A stretch of 64,000 bases of DNA from Mesostigma viride (Eukaryota > Streptophyta > Mesostigmatophyceae > Mesostigmatales > Mesostigmataceae): the NCBI GenBank assembly GCA_009746045.1, contig RPFO01000164.1, positions 3,605,740 through 3,669,739 on the forward strand, in the 5' to 3' direction. The translations under genes and the position numbers were made by a program. The stretch's first letter is position 1, and every line of letters starts with the position of its first letter. The notes beneath the pieces are model-generated. The model was not told the origin of the DNA and searched no databases. It worked only from the letters and a program-made list of their open reading frames with translations. Positions 54,597-64,000 of the stretch are shown piece after piece.

Positions 54597-55985
54597 GCCT
54601 GGTCCTTAACGTAGGGTTTTCCAAGCGCCCGTCATTAGAGTCTTTGTATCACGGTATGCCTCGTGTTTCGGACGAGATTAGGCAGCCATTACAATTCGTT
54701 CAAGTGGCCCGCCGGAGCGGCTGTACAATTTTTCCCAGTGAGCGCGCTGCCAAGTGTACTTGTGGGCAAATTTTTAGGTGCCCCGTCACTTCGAGGTACT
54801 AAAAATTAGGCTACGGTACGAATTCAGCGAATTTCAGCGAATTTTCAGTCGAACCAAAGGAAGTGACGGCAACTACCAAAAAGTTTCCGTTACGAATTTT
54901 CAGCCCAACACTCGCGCAAAATGAAGTGACGGCAACTACCAAAAAGTTTCCGTTACGAATTTTCACTCCCACACGTTTGCACAAGAGGAAGTGACGGCAA
55001 CTACCAAACATTTTCCGTTACGAATTTTCAGTCCCACACTTTGCGCAAATTTTAGTAGGGCTGCACGCAAGCTACCTTTCAAAATTTTGCGCTAGTATGG
55101 AACGCATTTCATTCGTCTGGAGGAACGCTGCCCGCCAACTACCCCCGTTCAGAATGTTCCGCCGAAATTTACTTGAGATTTGGAAATCTGAACGTGCGCG
55201 CAAATTTTAGTAGGGCTGCACGCAAGCTACCTTTCAAAATTTTGCGCAAGTATGGAACGCAATTCATTCGTCCGGAGGAATGCTGCTCGTCAACTGCCCC
55301 CGTTCAGAAAGTTGCGCCGAACTTTACTTGAGATTTGGAAATCTGAACGTGCGGTTGGAGTTTCGCGGGGAAACCCAAGTTCCCGAGTAATTCACCAATG
55401 ACGCGCTTCGAACACTTGCCCGCTAAAACCTAAGCAGCCGCTCCGGCTGGCCACTTAAACGAAACGGGATGCGTAGGATAGCATTTGTAGGACACCTTGC
55501 TCGCACCAGCCAGGTCGACACCGCCCTTGGTTTGGCAGGCCCCCGGCCAGCGGCTTGGCCAGCCAGGGCGGCACAATCTGACCTGGCCTGGCCCCAAGGG
55601 CATTCCCAAAAGGGCCGGTAGGGAAACCTGTCACGAACTACATCCAGATGTTGCTGGACGATCTAGTGGTCCCAGCCCAGTTTGAACACCGCATCCACTC
55701 TCTCTCCCGTCTTTGGACTGCCATGCAGAACAAGACGCGGTGGCAGAAGATTGTCAAGGCTCACACGCCAGACCCTGTGGGCAAGCCCCCTCCCCCCAAC
55801 AGGAGGAGGCGTTTTGATGATCGAGTAGGGTAGTTAGGATTTTCTAGACTAGATAGCTTAGTGTTAGGTTAGTTCGATTACGCGGCTTCCTCCACCCCAC
55901 CCATCCATCATGGAATATGTGCTACATGATCTCCCAACGGAGGCATGTTATAATTGAATTTAATTTAATTTTAATGTAAGCACCT
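54597..55985 (+). pseudogene. Family 1 ORF2 C-terminal fragment split by a TIR element
   Basis: 54597-54686 matches 16590-16675 (LNVGFSKRPSLESLY region through GACGAGATTAGGCAGC). The match resumes at 55471 with GCGTAGGATAGCATTTGTAGG and continues through the Cter region (MLLDDLVVPAQFEHRIHSL, KPPPP-basic end) to the 3' UTR and AATTT tail (55960-55985). The two parts fit without loss apart from a duplicated GC, showing a clean later insertion. Confidence 0.8.
54687..55470. mobile_element. 784-bp TIR element (MITE-like) with internal tandem repeats
   Basis: Imperfect terminal inverted repeats of about 37 bp share TTCGTT(C/T)AAGTGGCC(C/A)GCCGGAGCGGCTG. Flanked by a GC dinucleotide on each side. 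Inside are three copies of a 65-70 bp unit (GAAGTGACGGCAACTACCAA...CCGTTACGAATTTTCA, 54840-55040) and two copies of a unit of about 155 bp (55040-55350, GCAAATTTTAGTAGGGCTGCACGC). No coding capacity. Confidence 0.8.
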
Positions 55986-56545
55986 TCCTGTGGGGCATGG
56001 TTCCTGTGGGGCATGGTTCCTGTTTTCGCCCCACGGGCCCCGCGGCCCATTGGTAGATCGAATGCAGGGTAGAAGTCCTCAGGTGCCGAGGTTATTGCCT
56101 AGATGAGGATAGCCGCTACACTACCGCCTTGAAGTGGCCTGACCATTAATTAATTAATTGCATGATTAATTAATTAATTAATTAATTAAAGTAAGCAAGT
56201 AAGTTACAAGTAAGTAAGTACTTGCGTGTCATGCGCAAAGGCATGCCACGGAGTACTATGCTACTCTCATTAGAAAAAATAATTACACTTGAAAGTAAAT
56301 AAACAAATATCGTCTGCAAGGAGAAATGGGCTGCCATCTGCGATAAGCACCTTCCTGAGGGGTATGCTCCTGTTTTCTCCCCACGGGCCCGGCCCGCGGC
56401 CCGTTGCTAGTAGCCAGGGTCGAAGTCCGCAGGTGGAGGTTATTGGCCCTGAGGATAGCCGCTACACTACCGCCTCCGGCGCGCCTCGTCTGCCATTACA
56501 GTAGAGGACAGCTCGGATGAGGATTACATCCCCATCTAGTGCTTA
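55986..56545. repeat. Dispersed repeat B copies
   Basis: 55990-56130 and 56340-56500 are similar to each other (gcaccttcctg...cctgttttc(g/t)ccccacgggcc...gaggatagccgctacactaccgcc) and inverted relative to 13780-13960. 56195-56270 holds the GTAAGTAAGTACTTGCGTGTCATGCGCAA block also found at 13600. AATT tails lie at 56145-56190. Confidence 0.6.
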
Positions 56546-56565
56546 ATGGTTGGGGAATGATGCAG

Positions 56566-56935
56566 ACGAACTAATTAAAATTAGGAACATAACTCCGTTG
56601 GGAGTATATGTAGAACATATCCCAGAGAAGGCGCATATGGCTTTTAATACATTCTGGGCTACTTCCTGCAAGGGTGGGAATGTAATTAAACGACACTTGC
56701 TCCAGGTGCACCAAGGGCACCTGCCCCACCATGATGTCTCGGAGCTCACTAAAGGCCGGTCATGGGGGGAATTAGATCATCATGGCTATATACAAGAGCT
56801 AGGGCATTGCTTCTCAACAGAGAGACCGGCATAGGTGCAGAGCGTGGCTAAATGCTTAATGCAACATTTTGGCTAAATGCAACGTCCATGGGTGTCCCAT
56901 TATATATAGGCATGGCTTGCATGGCTAAATTCTGA
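56566..56935 (-). mobile_element. Antisense family 2 3' UTR
   Basis: ATAACTCCGTTGGGAGTATATGTAG...CATATGGCTTTTAATACATTC is the reverse complement of the family 2 3' end at 16060-16135. Truncated; no ORF1 sequence. Confidence 0.65.
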
Positions 56936-57297
56936 AGGCGTCGTCATCCATGGGGGCCAGCCCTAGTGGTCCCAGCTCAGTTTGATCAGGTGCCGCATCG
57001 GCCACTCCCTCTCCCTTCTTTGGACTGCCATGCAGAACATGAGAAGCGGTGGCAGAAGATCGTCCTGGCTCACACGCCAGCCCCTGTGGGCAAGCCACCC
57101 CCCCCCCCCAAGAGGAAGGGGCGTTTTGCTGAGTTACTAGTAGTGTAGTTAGGATTTTATAGACTAGATAGCTTAGTTAGAGTTAGGTTAGTTCGATTAC
57201 GCTGCTTCCTCCACCTCCTCCCATCCATCAAGGAATATGTGCTACATGATCTCGATCCCAACGGCTCCAGGCATGTTATAATTTAATTTAATTTTTT
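56936..57297 (+). pseudogene. Family 1 ORF2 C-terminal fragment with tail
   Basis: Covers only the last about 60 codons (LVVPAQF, FAELL end) with an indel near the CCCCCCCCCC run at 57098-57109, plus the 3' UTR and AATTT tail (57275-57297). Confidence 0.65.
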
Positions 57298-57963
57298 AAT
57301 GGGGGCCAGTATGGGAACACATGCGCGTAGGCCACATGCTAGGCTAAGCCTGACTAATCTACACTGTACTGTTATATGTATATTCCCTAGTGAACTGAGG
57401 TTGCTGCCTGATGGGGTGGCAGGAGGCGCCTGCCAGGGCAATTGTGGTCAATGTGGATGACCGCTCCCCTCCAGTATACCGGTTTCCCCCCTGCGCTCTG
57501 CCGGAGCTGAAGGTAGGTCGGCCATAGCTCGCGTCGCCGCTGTTGCTGGGCCAGGGTCAAGTCGTCGTCCAGCGTGAAGCGAGTCCGCCAGAGCTTCTTG
57601 CGGCATTTAAACGACAGCCAATCTCCACCATTTACTTAAAGGCCGAGGAGCACGGGTGCCGGGCCAGCCTTATACCCCGCGCGCGGGGGATCGAGGCGGA
57701 CAGCCGACATCCGCAGCTCACCAGTGAGTTGCATGGGGGCAAGAATGTCGCGCTTATTTAAATGCCGTCAGAAGAGTCGTCAAGGTCTCATCTGCCGGCT
57801 GGTCGAAGTGCTTGACGATGACATTGTGGCTGCGCTGCATGCATGGGTGTCTGATGTCGGCCTCCTCACGAAGGTCGAGTGCTTGTTGCTTGAGCTGTGC
57901 ATGCCGCGATGGTGGAGGTGGTGGAGGTGGTGGTGTGGTGCTTAACCCATGGTCCGCCACCAC
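57297..57963 (-). pseudogene. Antisense ORF1-like fragment (family 2)
   Basis: The reverse strand reads ORF1 C-terminal sequence: LDLREEAD-like at about 57890, RLPRARG-like at 57680, LDDDLTLAQQQRRRELW-like at 57520-57590, and the GGGAATA-AGTGTAGATTAGTCAGG 3' UTR start at about 57350-57390. Several frame changes. Abuts the tail of the preceding copy. Confidence 0.65.
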
Positions 57964-58794
57964 TTTTTTTGGTTTTTTGACCCCTGAAAATGAAAAAAAT
58001 CATAACTTCTAGACCACAACTCCAAACACCCTCAACCAAGATGCCAGGAATATTTACACTTCAAGGGCTTTCAGAATATGCAATAATATCACGAGTCCAT
58101 TCAGTGCCCTGGATGTTATCTTCAGTCAAAGTTGGACAAAAGACGAACTTTTTCGTGTTAGAAAAAGTTAACCCCCCCCCTTTTCTCCGGGGGAGGATTC
58201 TAAACACCAAAATCATGGTTGGATATTTTTATTAGAATGTTCAGGGGTCCCCCAACGGGGGGGGTGCACTCAGAATTGCATTTTACCCACGGCACCATGC
58301 TCATATTGACACATGACTACGAACACCCCGAATGGAGAGAAATGCCATGCTATACAATTATGCAATATAAATGACCACAATAGAGTGCCAAACCTGCTGG
58401 AATCCAAACATGACGCCAACTTGCCATCACTGAACGTTATCCCCCAAAGAAGTGCCACAAATTGTGCACCATAATGGCTAATACCCCTCCTAGAGCAGGC
58501 ATGGAAAGCTGTTGCAATAACCACTATCCTACTCTTCAAAAGACATGTAAGGACGTACGAGTTTCCATGCAAACAACGTGCAAACGCATTGCCGTACCTG
58601 CCTCGATCATGACCTGGCTGGGTTCCGCTGGCCGGCAAGCTCATACGTCACGTATGCAGCTACTAGTGGGAGAGGCGGCCATAGCCGCTCTATCCATGCA
58701 TCTCTCATCATTACCATGTTGAAGATATGTGCAAAGACGACGTCTAACGCGTCCACGTCCCCAGCAAATGGCGCACACTAGGAACTCGTTGGTG
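57964..58794. other. Intergenic; no gene seen
   Basis: AT-rich with a CCCCCCCC tract at 58172-58180 and GGGGGGG at 58258-58264 but no recognisable coding sequence. Confidence 0.45.
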
Positions 58795-59165
58795 GTAAAA
58801 AATACCACTTTTACCACTTTTTACCACTTTTTACCACTTTTTACCACTTTTTACCACTTTTTACCACCCAAAAGGAGTAAAAAGCAGTAAAAAGCAGTAA
58901 AAAGCAGTAAAAAGCAGTAAAAAGCAGTAAAAAGCAGTAAAAAGCAGTAAAAAGCAGTAAAAAATACCACCTTTTACCACTTTTACCACCTGACGGAGGT
59001 GGTAAAAGTGGTAAAAGGTGGAAAATGGTGGTAAAAAGCAGTAAAAAGCAGTAAAAAGCAGTAAAAAGCAGTAAAAAGCAGTAAAAAGCAGTAAAAGTGG
59101 TAAAAAGTGGCTGAAGTGGTAAAAAGAACACCACGACGAGCACAAAAGTGGTAAAAAACACAAGG
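58795..59165. repeat. Tandem TTACCACTTTT and AGTAAAAAGC arrays in opposed orientation
   Basis: 58798-58870 has TTACCACTTTT units (11 bp). 58875-58965 has GTAAAAAGCA units (10 bp), then a short TTACCAC stretch and a second GTAAAAAGCA array (59030-59095), ending with GTGGTAAAAA motifs. The two unit types are near complements (TTTTTACCAC versus GTGGTAAAAA), so the block folds on itself. It lies 125 bp beyond the 3' end of the transposase gene. Confidence 0.85.
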
Positions 59166-59290
59166 GCTGAACCGACAACAAGTCAGTTTAGGCCCAAACA
59201 ATGAATGATGCATCTTTATTCAACATAATACGGCATGATTACACTTGTGAGCAGCATCTAATGAGGCCGCAAAATGCTTGCACAGCAGCA

Positions 59291-62200
59291 TCAATCAGAA
59301 TCATCCTTGGCATCACTACCGTTAAAATCACTGTCATTCCCCTCGTTGCTAGGGGTTTGTTCTCTATAGTCCCTGACCGTGCGCGCGCGTGCACTTGTGC
59401 GCAACGGGGGCATGGGCTCCTTCCCCTTGTGTGATGCAGGCGCCAAAGCCTCAGATTTCTTCTTTCTCTTGCGGGGCGGGGCTGCGCGTGAGGGTTCTGC
59501 CGCCGTGGTTGCCGGCGCGGGCTGCCGTTCAGCGGGCGGCTTCTTTTTCTTGCGAGGCGGGGCTGCGCGTGAAGGTCCTGCCGCCGTGGTTGCCGGCGCG
59601 GGCTGCCGTTCATCGGGCGGCTTCTTTTTCTTGCGCGGCGGGGCTGCGCGTGAAGGTCGTGCCGCCGTGCTTGATGGCGCGGGCGACGGATCAGCGGGCG
59701 GCGGTTCAGCGGGCGGCCGTTCAGCGGGCGGCTCAGGTGGGAAGTACCTGATGTCTTCCTGCCACCTTGTCGCCGTGCTTTGGAAAAACTCGTTCTCCAA
59801 AGCCCACCCGGTTGCCAGGTGACGGGGCAGCTTGCAGTGAATGACCGAAAGCTGGGGCTGATGCCGTGGGTCCAGCACAAACCCAACAGAGCTAACAGAT
59901 GTTGGCCACACTAGCTTTGCCGTGCGTGGTGCCTCGGCGCTGCGGACCAACACCAAGCGTTGATCCCGAATGTAAGCCACCTCCGATGCATCGAAAAGCT
60001 CTACTCTCAGCACAAGCTGTTTAGTCCACTGCCCCACCGGCTGCACCAGCTTTGCCACGAGAATGTGGGTCAGGTAGCCGTACTGAGTGCTGCTTCCCTC
60101 CTTATGGTAGGCTACACCACAGTTTGCAGTCCGCCATGCTTGCTTCCTGTCAGCTTCTTTTGTCCGGTAATTGAAACCGTACAAGTGCACCCTATCATAC
60201 TCCTCAGCCTTGAGCTGCACGCCGGCTGCTGCAGCCTGGACAAGCTCCGGGACCAGCGGCTGCTGGTTGAGTCCGATCCAGTCTTTGAGCCATGAGAGGT
60301 CGCTGCACAAGGGCCGCCTGCATGCACATCGTATACAAAGCAAGATAGCAATGCAAGAAAAAAAAATTAGAATAACGGCAGTAGTCCTTGGAAATCAGAT
60401 GAAGTTCCCTATACTGAAAGAAAATCAGCTCAAAGAATAGCAACTTACAATAATAGGACAGCGGCGTCTTACCAGTAGGCCTCATCGCCGTTGACTTCGG
60501 GATCTTTGTACTCCGCATTGGGCAGCGCATACTCCAACAAAATCGCGCCCACTTCATCAGATTCCGCGGCGGTGAAAGTGTAGAAATTCTTGCGGCTGCG
60601 CCCCCCCAACTCGACCTTCTTGGACGGGTCTGCGTGGATGACGTCCCAGATGTAGTAGCGGTCTTTTGGCTGAAAGAAAAAAAAGAAAGCAAACAAGACA
60701 TTGCAAGCAGCGCACACAAATATGCACAGAAATTAGCTGCATGCAGCACAAGACCGTGCCACAAGGAGCGCGTACATAACACTAAATCTGCACACAAATC
60801 CATTAAAAAAAAAAATCGGTCACTAGCGTGTACTTACCATCCCGGTTTTCACCATGTGATAGGCCAGATGGGTCAGCGCCTCAGACTTGCGATATGCTCC
60901 GTCCATGGAGCACTCCACATTGACGTTGGACAGCTTAGCTTTCGTGATGGCCCCCATCATCCGCTCGCCCGACGCCATGGTGCGGGTGTCACATCGACCC
61001 AACAAGGGGATTTGCTGGGCCAGGTGGGCCATCATATGAACAGATTTTGCCATCTCAGACGCTGGCGCTATACGCTCCATCGCCACAGCAGCAAGCAAAA
61101 ACATCTCGCCGCAGTCATCCAACTGCTGCTGAGTCGCCGGGCCGCTAGAAAACACAAAGTCCCAGGCCGCTGATTGAAGGAGAAATGCTTGCCGTGCATC
61201 GTCATCTAACCGCCCACGCAAGATGGTCGGGAGTTGCTTGCAAAAGTAGAGGATCTTGTCACGCGTCTTGGATTTTTCAGTACTCTTCGCATCGCAGAGC
61301 AAGCCACTGATCCGGCCGGTGAAGTAGTCGGGTAGGCTATGCGCCATGATGTCATCGAGACCTGCGCATTACAACCACACGCAAAAAAATAACACATAGT
61401 AGTAACACGACAGCCGAAAAAAATAGTCAGTCCTATGTAAATCACACAGACCATAGTCAGTCCTACATATTAAATTTCCAAATTACGGGAAAAATAAAAA
61501 CCCAATGTCACACTTACGCTTGATATCAGCCTTTTCCTCAGCCGTCAGCTGGAACCCGGGGCGCGGTGCTGGCGCCCTCTTCTTCTTGCGGCCTTTCTTC
61601 GGTGGACTTTGGTGGTCTCCCTCCGGTGGTGGGTCTCCCTCCGGTGGTGGGTCTCCCTCCGGTGGAGGGTCTTCATCAGGCCGCCACAGCTCCGGGTTCA
61701 GACCGAGGACCTTCAGCCTGCCACGAAGTGACCCGGTCGCCATAGCCTTCCCTGCATGGAGTACAAACAGAAAAAAAAAAACAAAACAATATTACATCAG
61801 CTTTCCATGTGAACAGATAGGCCACAGTCAATGTATGCATGCAACAATCACAATGAAATGATACAATTAAATGTTTAGCAATTACCGCTTGTGCAATGAA
61901 TGACCCGCTTGAAGTTGTTGGGACACAGATGGAACTCGTCAATAAAATGACGGATCTTCAGGTGAACCCAGTACGGTAACTTGAGAAACGGCTCGGGCTG
62001 CTTTTTTAGCGTAGCACAGTACTTCAGGTAGCCAGCATGGTCCATCTCCTGAACAACAGGAGCGTGAGCCGGCCGGCGGGGGTCACCCTCGGGAAACATG
62101 CGGTCATTGCCAAGGAGAACGATACGGCCATTTGAGATAAAAACCCCACGCCACTCATCACCATGTAGGACGCATTGATAGTACCCTGCATCTGGAATGT

Positions 62201-63368
62201 TCAGGGACTTGGAGTATGCCGGGTAGTCGTGAATTATGCCAGCAAGAATGGACCTCACAAATGTCGTAGTGTAAACACCCGCCACGTCCAGCGTCACATC
62301 ACAAATGTAATACCCCTTCCACAGTACCAGGAAGTCCTCAGCGATCAAGTCCAAAAAAATGGTCATGTTCTTGGGTGCCTTCCCCTTCATGGCGCCCACA
62401 AGAAGCACCATAGGGCAAAACCGCCCATTCACCATCACCCACTCGGGCAAGTTGACACAGGAAACAAACGCGGGCCAGCTGCTGTGGGTATCCATGAAAG
62501 ACCTTGGACATACTCCGTCAAAATTCAGAAGGAAGATGGTGTTCCGCGGCTGGCTGCGAAAGTCCCAGTTGTTCTTTATGTGCTGGATGGCACGGCTGTC
62601 TGCACGAACAGGTCCATGCACAAGAAACACCAGACGTAAAAAGAAAGGTATCCATCAGAGCAGTACAAACAAAAGATAAGCGCAAGAGGAAAAATCTCGA
62701 ACTTGATACTTTGGCACACATTGCATAACAGAAGGCGTAGAAACAAGTGCAAACCTGCCTTTCAAGCCGTCCACAACGCGCGTGGATGAGTCTGGCTCCC
62801 TGTTTTCATGTTTCGCAGCGTACTGAAGGGCTTCCGCCATTTCCGGGACTCGGAACCAGGCCCTAATCCGATCCATCAGGGGGAAGTGCCTAACCTGGCG
62901 ATGCGCTTTCCGCGAGTTGACGATGTCACCGTTTCTGTCAGTGTACGTCTCGTAGCGCGACAGCTTGCAAAGAGGGCAGCTCTTAGTAATCTTGTCCTTG
63001 TACAAGTAACCCTCGCATGGGCAGGCATCGTACACACGGTACCCCAAGCCCAAGCCTTTGATCACTTTCCGTGCCTTCCAGATACTGTCGGGCAGAGTGT
63101 TGCCCGCGGGGAGAACGTTTCCCAACAGCTTGAAGAGCTCATCAGCAAAGCTCTGAGGGCATGAGTTTTCCCCCATTAGCGTCAGCAATTGCAATGTAAA
63201 CATCAAGGCCTTGCTCTCAGATCCCGGGTACAATGGCGTATCGTCCTTGACTCTGGCCACTGCTTCGTCATAATTTCTAGCAAACTGGCGTGCTGCATCC
63301 TCTCCACTGGCCGACCCGTCGTCAGGGTCCTCGGCCATGAATTCATCGACTGTCTGTCCTTGACGCAT
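59291..63368 (-). CDS. CACTA/TNP2-type transposase, six exons, intact
   Basis: Minus-strand exons 63368-62755, 62595-61886, 61751-61518, 61361-60838, 60669-60473 and 60317-59291 join with GT-AG borders and matching phases into 3,306 nt (1,101 residues). TNP2 features: PLYPGSESKALMF and LPAGNTLPDSIWKARKVI; DACPCEGYLYKD...CPLCKLSRY; FPLMDRIRAWF in exon 1; LLNFDGVCPRSF, WPAFVSCVNLPEW and DLIAEDFLVLWKGYY in exon 2; exon 4 holds ...KSVHMMAHLAQQIPLLGRCDTRTMASGERMMG with NVECS after it (the conserved His/Glu region). Exons 5-6 carry a C-terminal domain and a Pro/Lys-rich repeated tail with nuclear-localisation-like PRKKKKPP. Known role: DNA cleavage and transfer of En/Spm-CACTA transposons. No CACTA termini were identified, so it may be a domesticated copy or have its ends elsewhere. 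Confidence 0.82.
59463..59735 (-). repeat. Coding tandem repeat in the TNP2 tail
   Basis: Three copies of about 81 bp encode SRAAPPRK(K/R)KKPP...RQPAPATTAA. They keep frame and repeat a basic nuclear-localisation-like motif three times. Confidence 0.85.
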
Positions 63369-63383
63369 TTACAATCTCTACAT

Positions 63384-63425
63384 GGAGGGCCGGCATCGAC
63401 CGTTGATGGTCAATGCCGGCCCTCC
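63384..63425. repeat. Near-perfect palindrome upstream of the TNP2 start
   Basis: GGAGGGCCGGCAT-C-GACC, loop of about 6 nt, then GGTC-A-ATGCCGGCCCTCC. 18-bp arms with one mismatch, 16 bp before the ATG of the transposase gene on its upstream side. Confidence 0.85.
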
Positions 63426-64000
63426 GTGGCTAACCAGTCGCCATCGGGATCACAAATCGAGCCACGCTAGGGCGTCTGCGCCAGTGAGACCACTGGCAGC
63501 TCACTAATCAACCGTGACCATGAAGTCCGGCTCAGTCGACATTTCCAGGAACGCATCCAACATAATTTGGCGATAAAACTCAGGAAGCCTGCAGGATGAC
63601 CAATGAAACTGGACAATGTAGGTATCCGTGGAGGAAGGGAAAGGAGACATCACGAAATTTGGCCAGCTAGCATGTGTGTGTCGATGTAAGTGTTCGGCTC
63701 GATTCCGGTATCCATGGGTGGGACCGCCATCTTTCTGGTGCCACCCGCCGCCGTGATAGCCGCTAAGTCACCCGTTGCAAGTTTGTGTCTGCTCGCCAAC
63801 GCTTTCGATGTCGTCGATCCCTTTTGATCAAACGGACATTTTCTCAGTCATTCAAATGGTAGATATTACGGTCAGTGTACGGTAGTGTTGGTTAGTCACG
63901 GGCTCATTGGTAGAAGTCTACTGAAACGGTACAGCCTTAGCTCCTGAGGCCTCTGTACTTGTACCAAGCAGTACGGAGTTTAGCCGATCCGCACGCAGCC
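63426..64000. other. Window end; no gene seen
   Basis: Presumably the promoter side of the TNP2 gene. No open frame or repeat of note. Confidence 0.4.

Noticed and set aside
59239-59886. Arg/Pro-rich 215-codon minus-strand frame
   Set aside because: Alternative frame of the repeated tail of the TNP2 gene.

Overview
The window is nuclear DNA of a unicellular, flagellated eukaryote, most likely an alga. The evidence is spliced GT-AG genes, a conserved axonemal gene (RIB43A), a GT29 sialyltransferase-like gene, very abundant microsatellites, many non-LTR retrotransposon fragments with AT-rich tails, and an integrated polinton-like virus (PLV), a virus type common in algal and protist genomes. 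I cannot name the species; a prasinophyte-like green flagellate is a guess.

Layout. 1-2.8 kb: no gene assigned. 2.8-6.5 kb: MULE-type transposase with a 21-bp coding minisatellite and one frameshift, followed by (ACGC)n and an 8-bp satellite. 10.4-13.1 kb (+): intact four-exon magnesium-dependent phosphatase-1 (HAD family) gene with about 1.15 kb of microsatellite in intron 3. 14-20.5 kb: retrotransposon graveyard, including a nearly complete ORF1-only element. 21.2-25.9 kb (-): intact six-exon RIB43A gene. 26.8-29.9 kb (+): secreted or Golgi GT29-like gene with a LamG-like domain. 30.4-32.2 kb: more retrotransposon copies. 33.7-53.0 kb: integrated PLV. 53.4-58 kb: retrotransposon fragments, one interrupted by a 784-bp TIR element. 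59.3-63.4 kb (-): intact six-exon CACTA/TNP2-type transposase gene.

The PLV is the centre of interest. It is about 19.3 kb, bounded by inverted arrays of a 98-100 bp unit (seven copies left, five right). Its genes form two divergent blocks that meet at a 27-bp intergenic promoter. The leftward block carries structural genes: two large fibre/adhesin-like proteins, double-jelly-roll major capsid protein, penton-like minor capsid protein, and small virion-like or unknown proteins. The rightward block carries a coiled-coil protein, an A32-like packaging ATPase, an AT-hook protein, a tyrosine recombinase and a giant primase-zinc ribbon-helicase protein. No family B DNA polymerase is visible, so replication probably rests on the primase-helicase plus host enzymes.

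The provirus looks disabled. Four genes carry single-base indels, mostly in homopolymers, and a fifth (basic, zinc-finger-like) is split by a 1,705-bp element with TTAA target duplication and CCC-type termini, the signature of piggyBac-like transposons. Precise loss of that element plus one TTAA restores an uninterrupted reading frame. By contrast the spliced host genes read through with matching phases at every junction I reconstructed, apart from the unresolved last intron of the GT29 gene.
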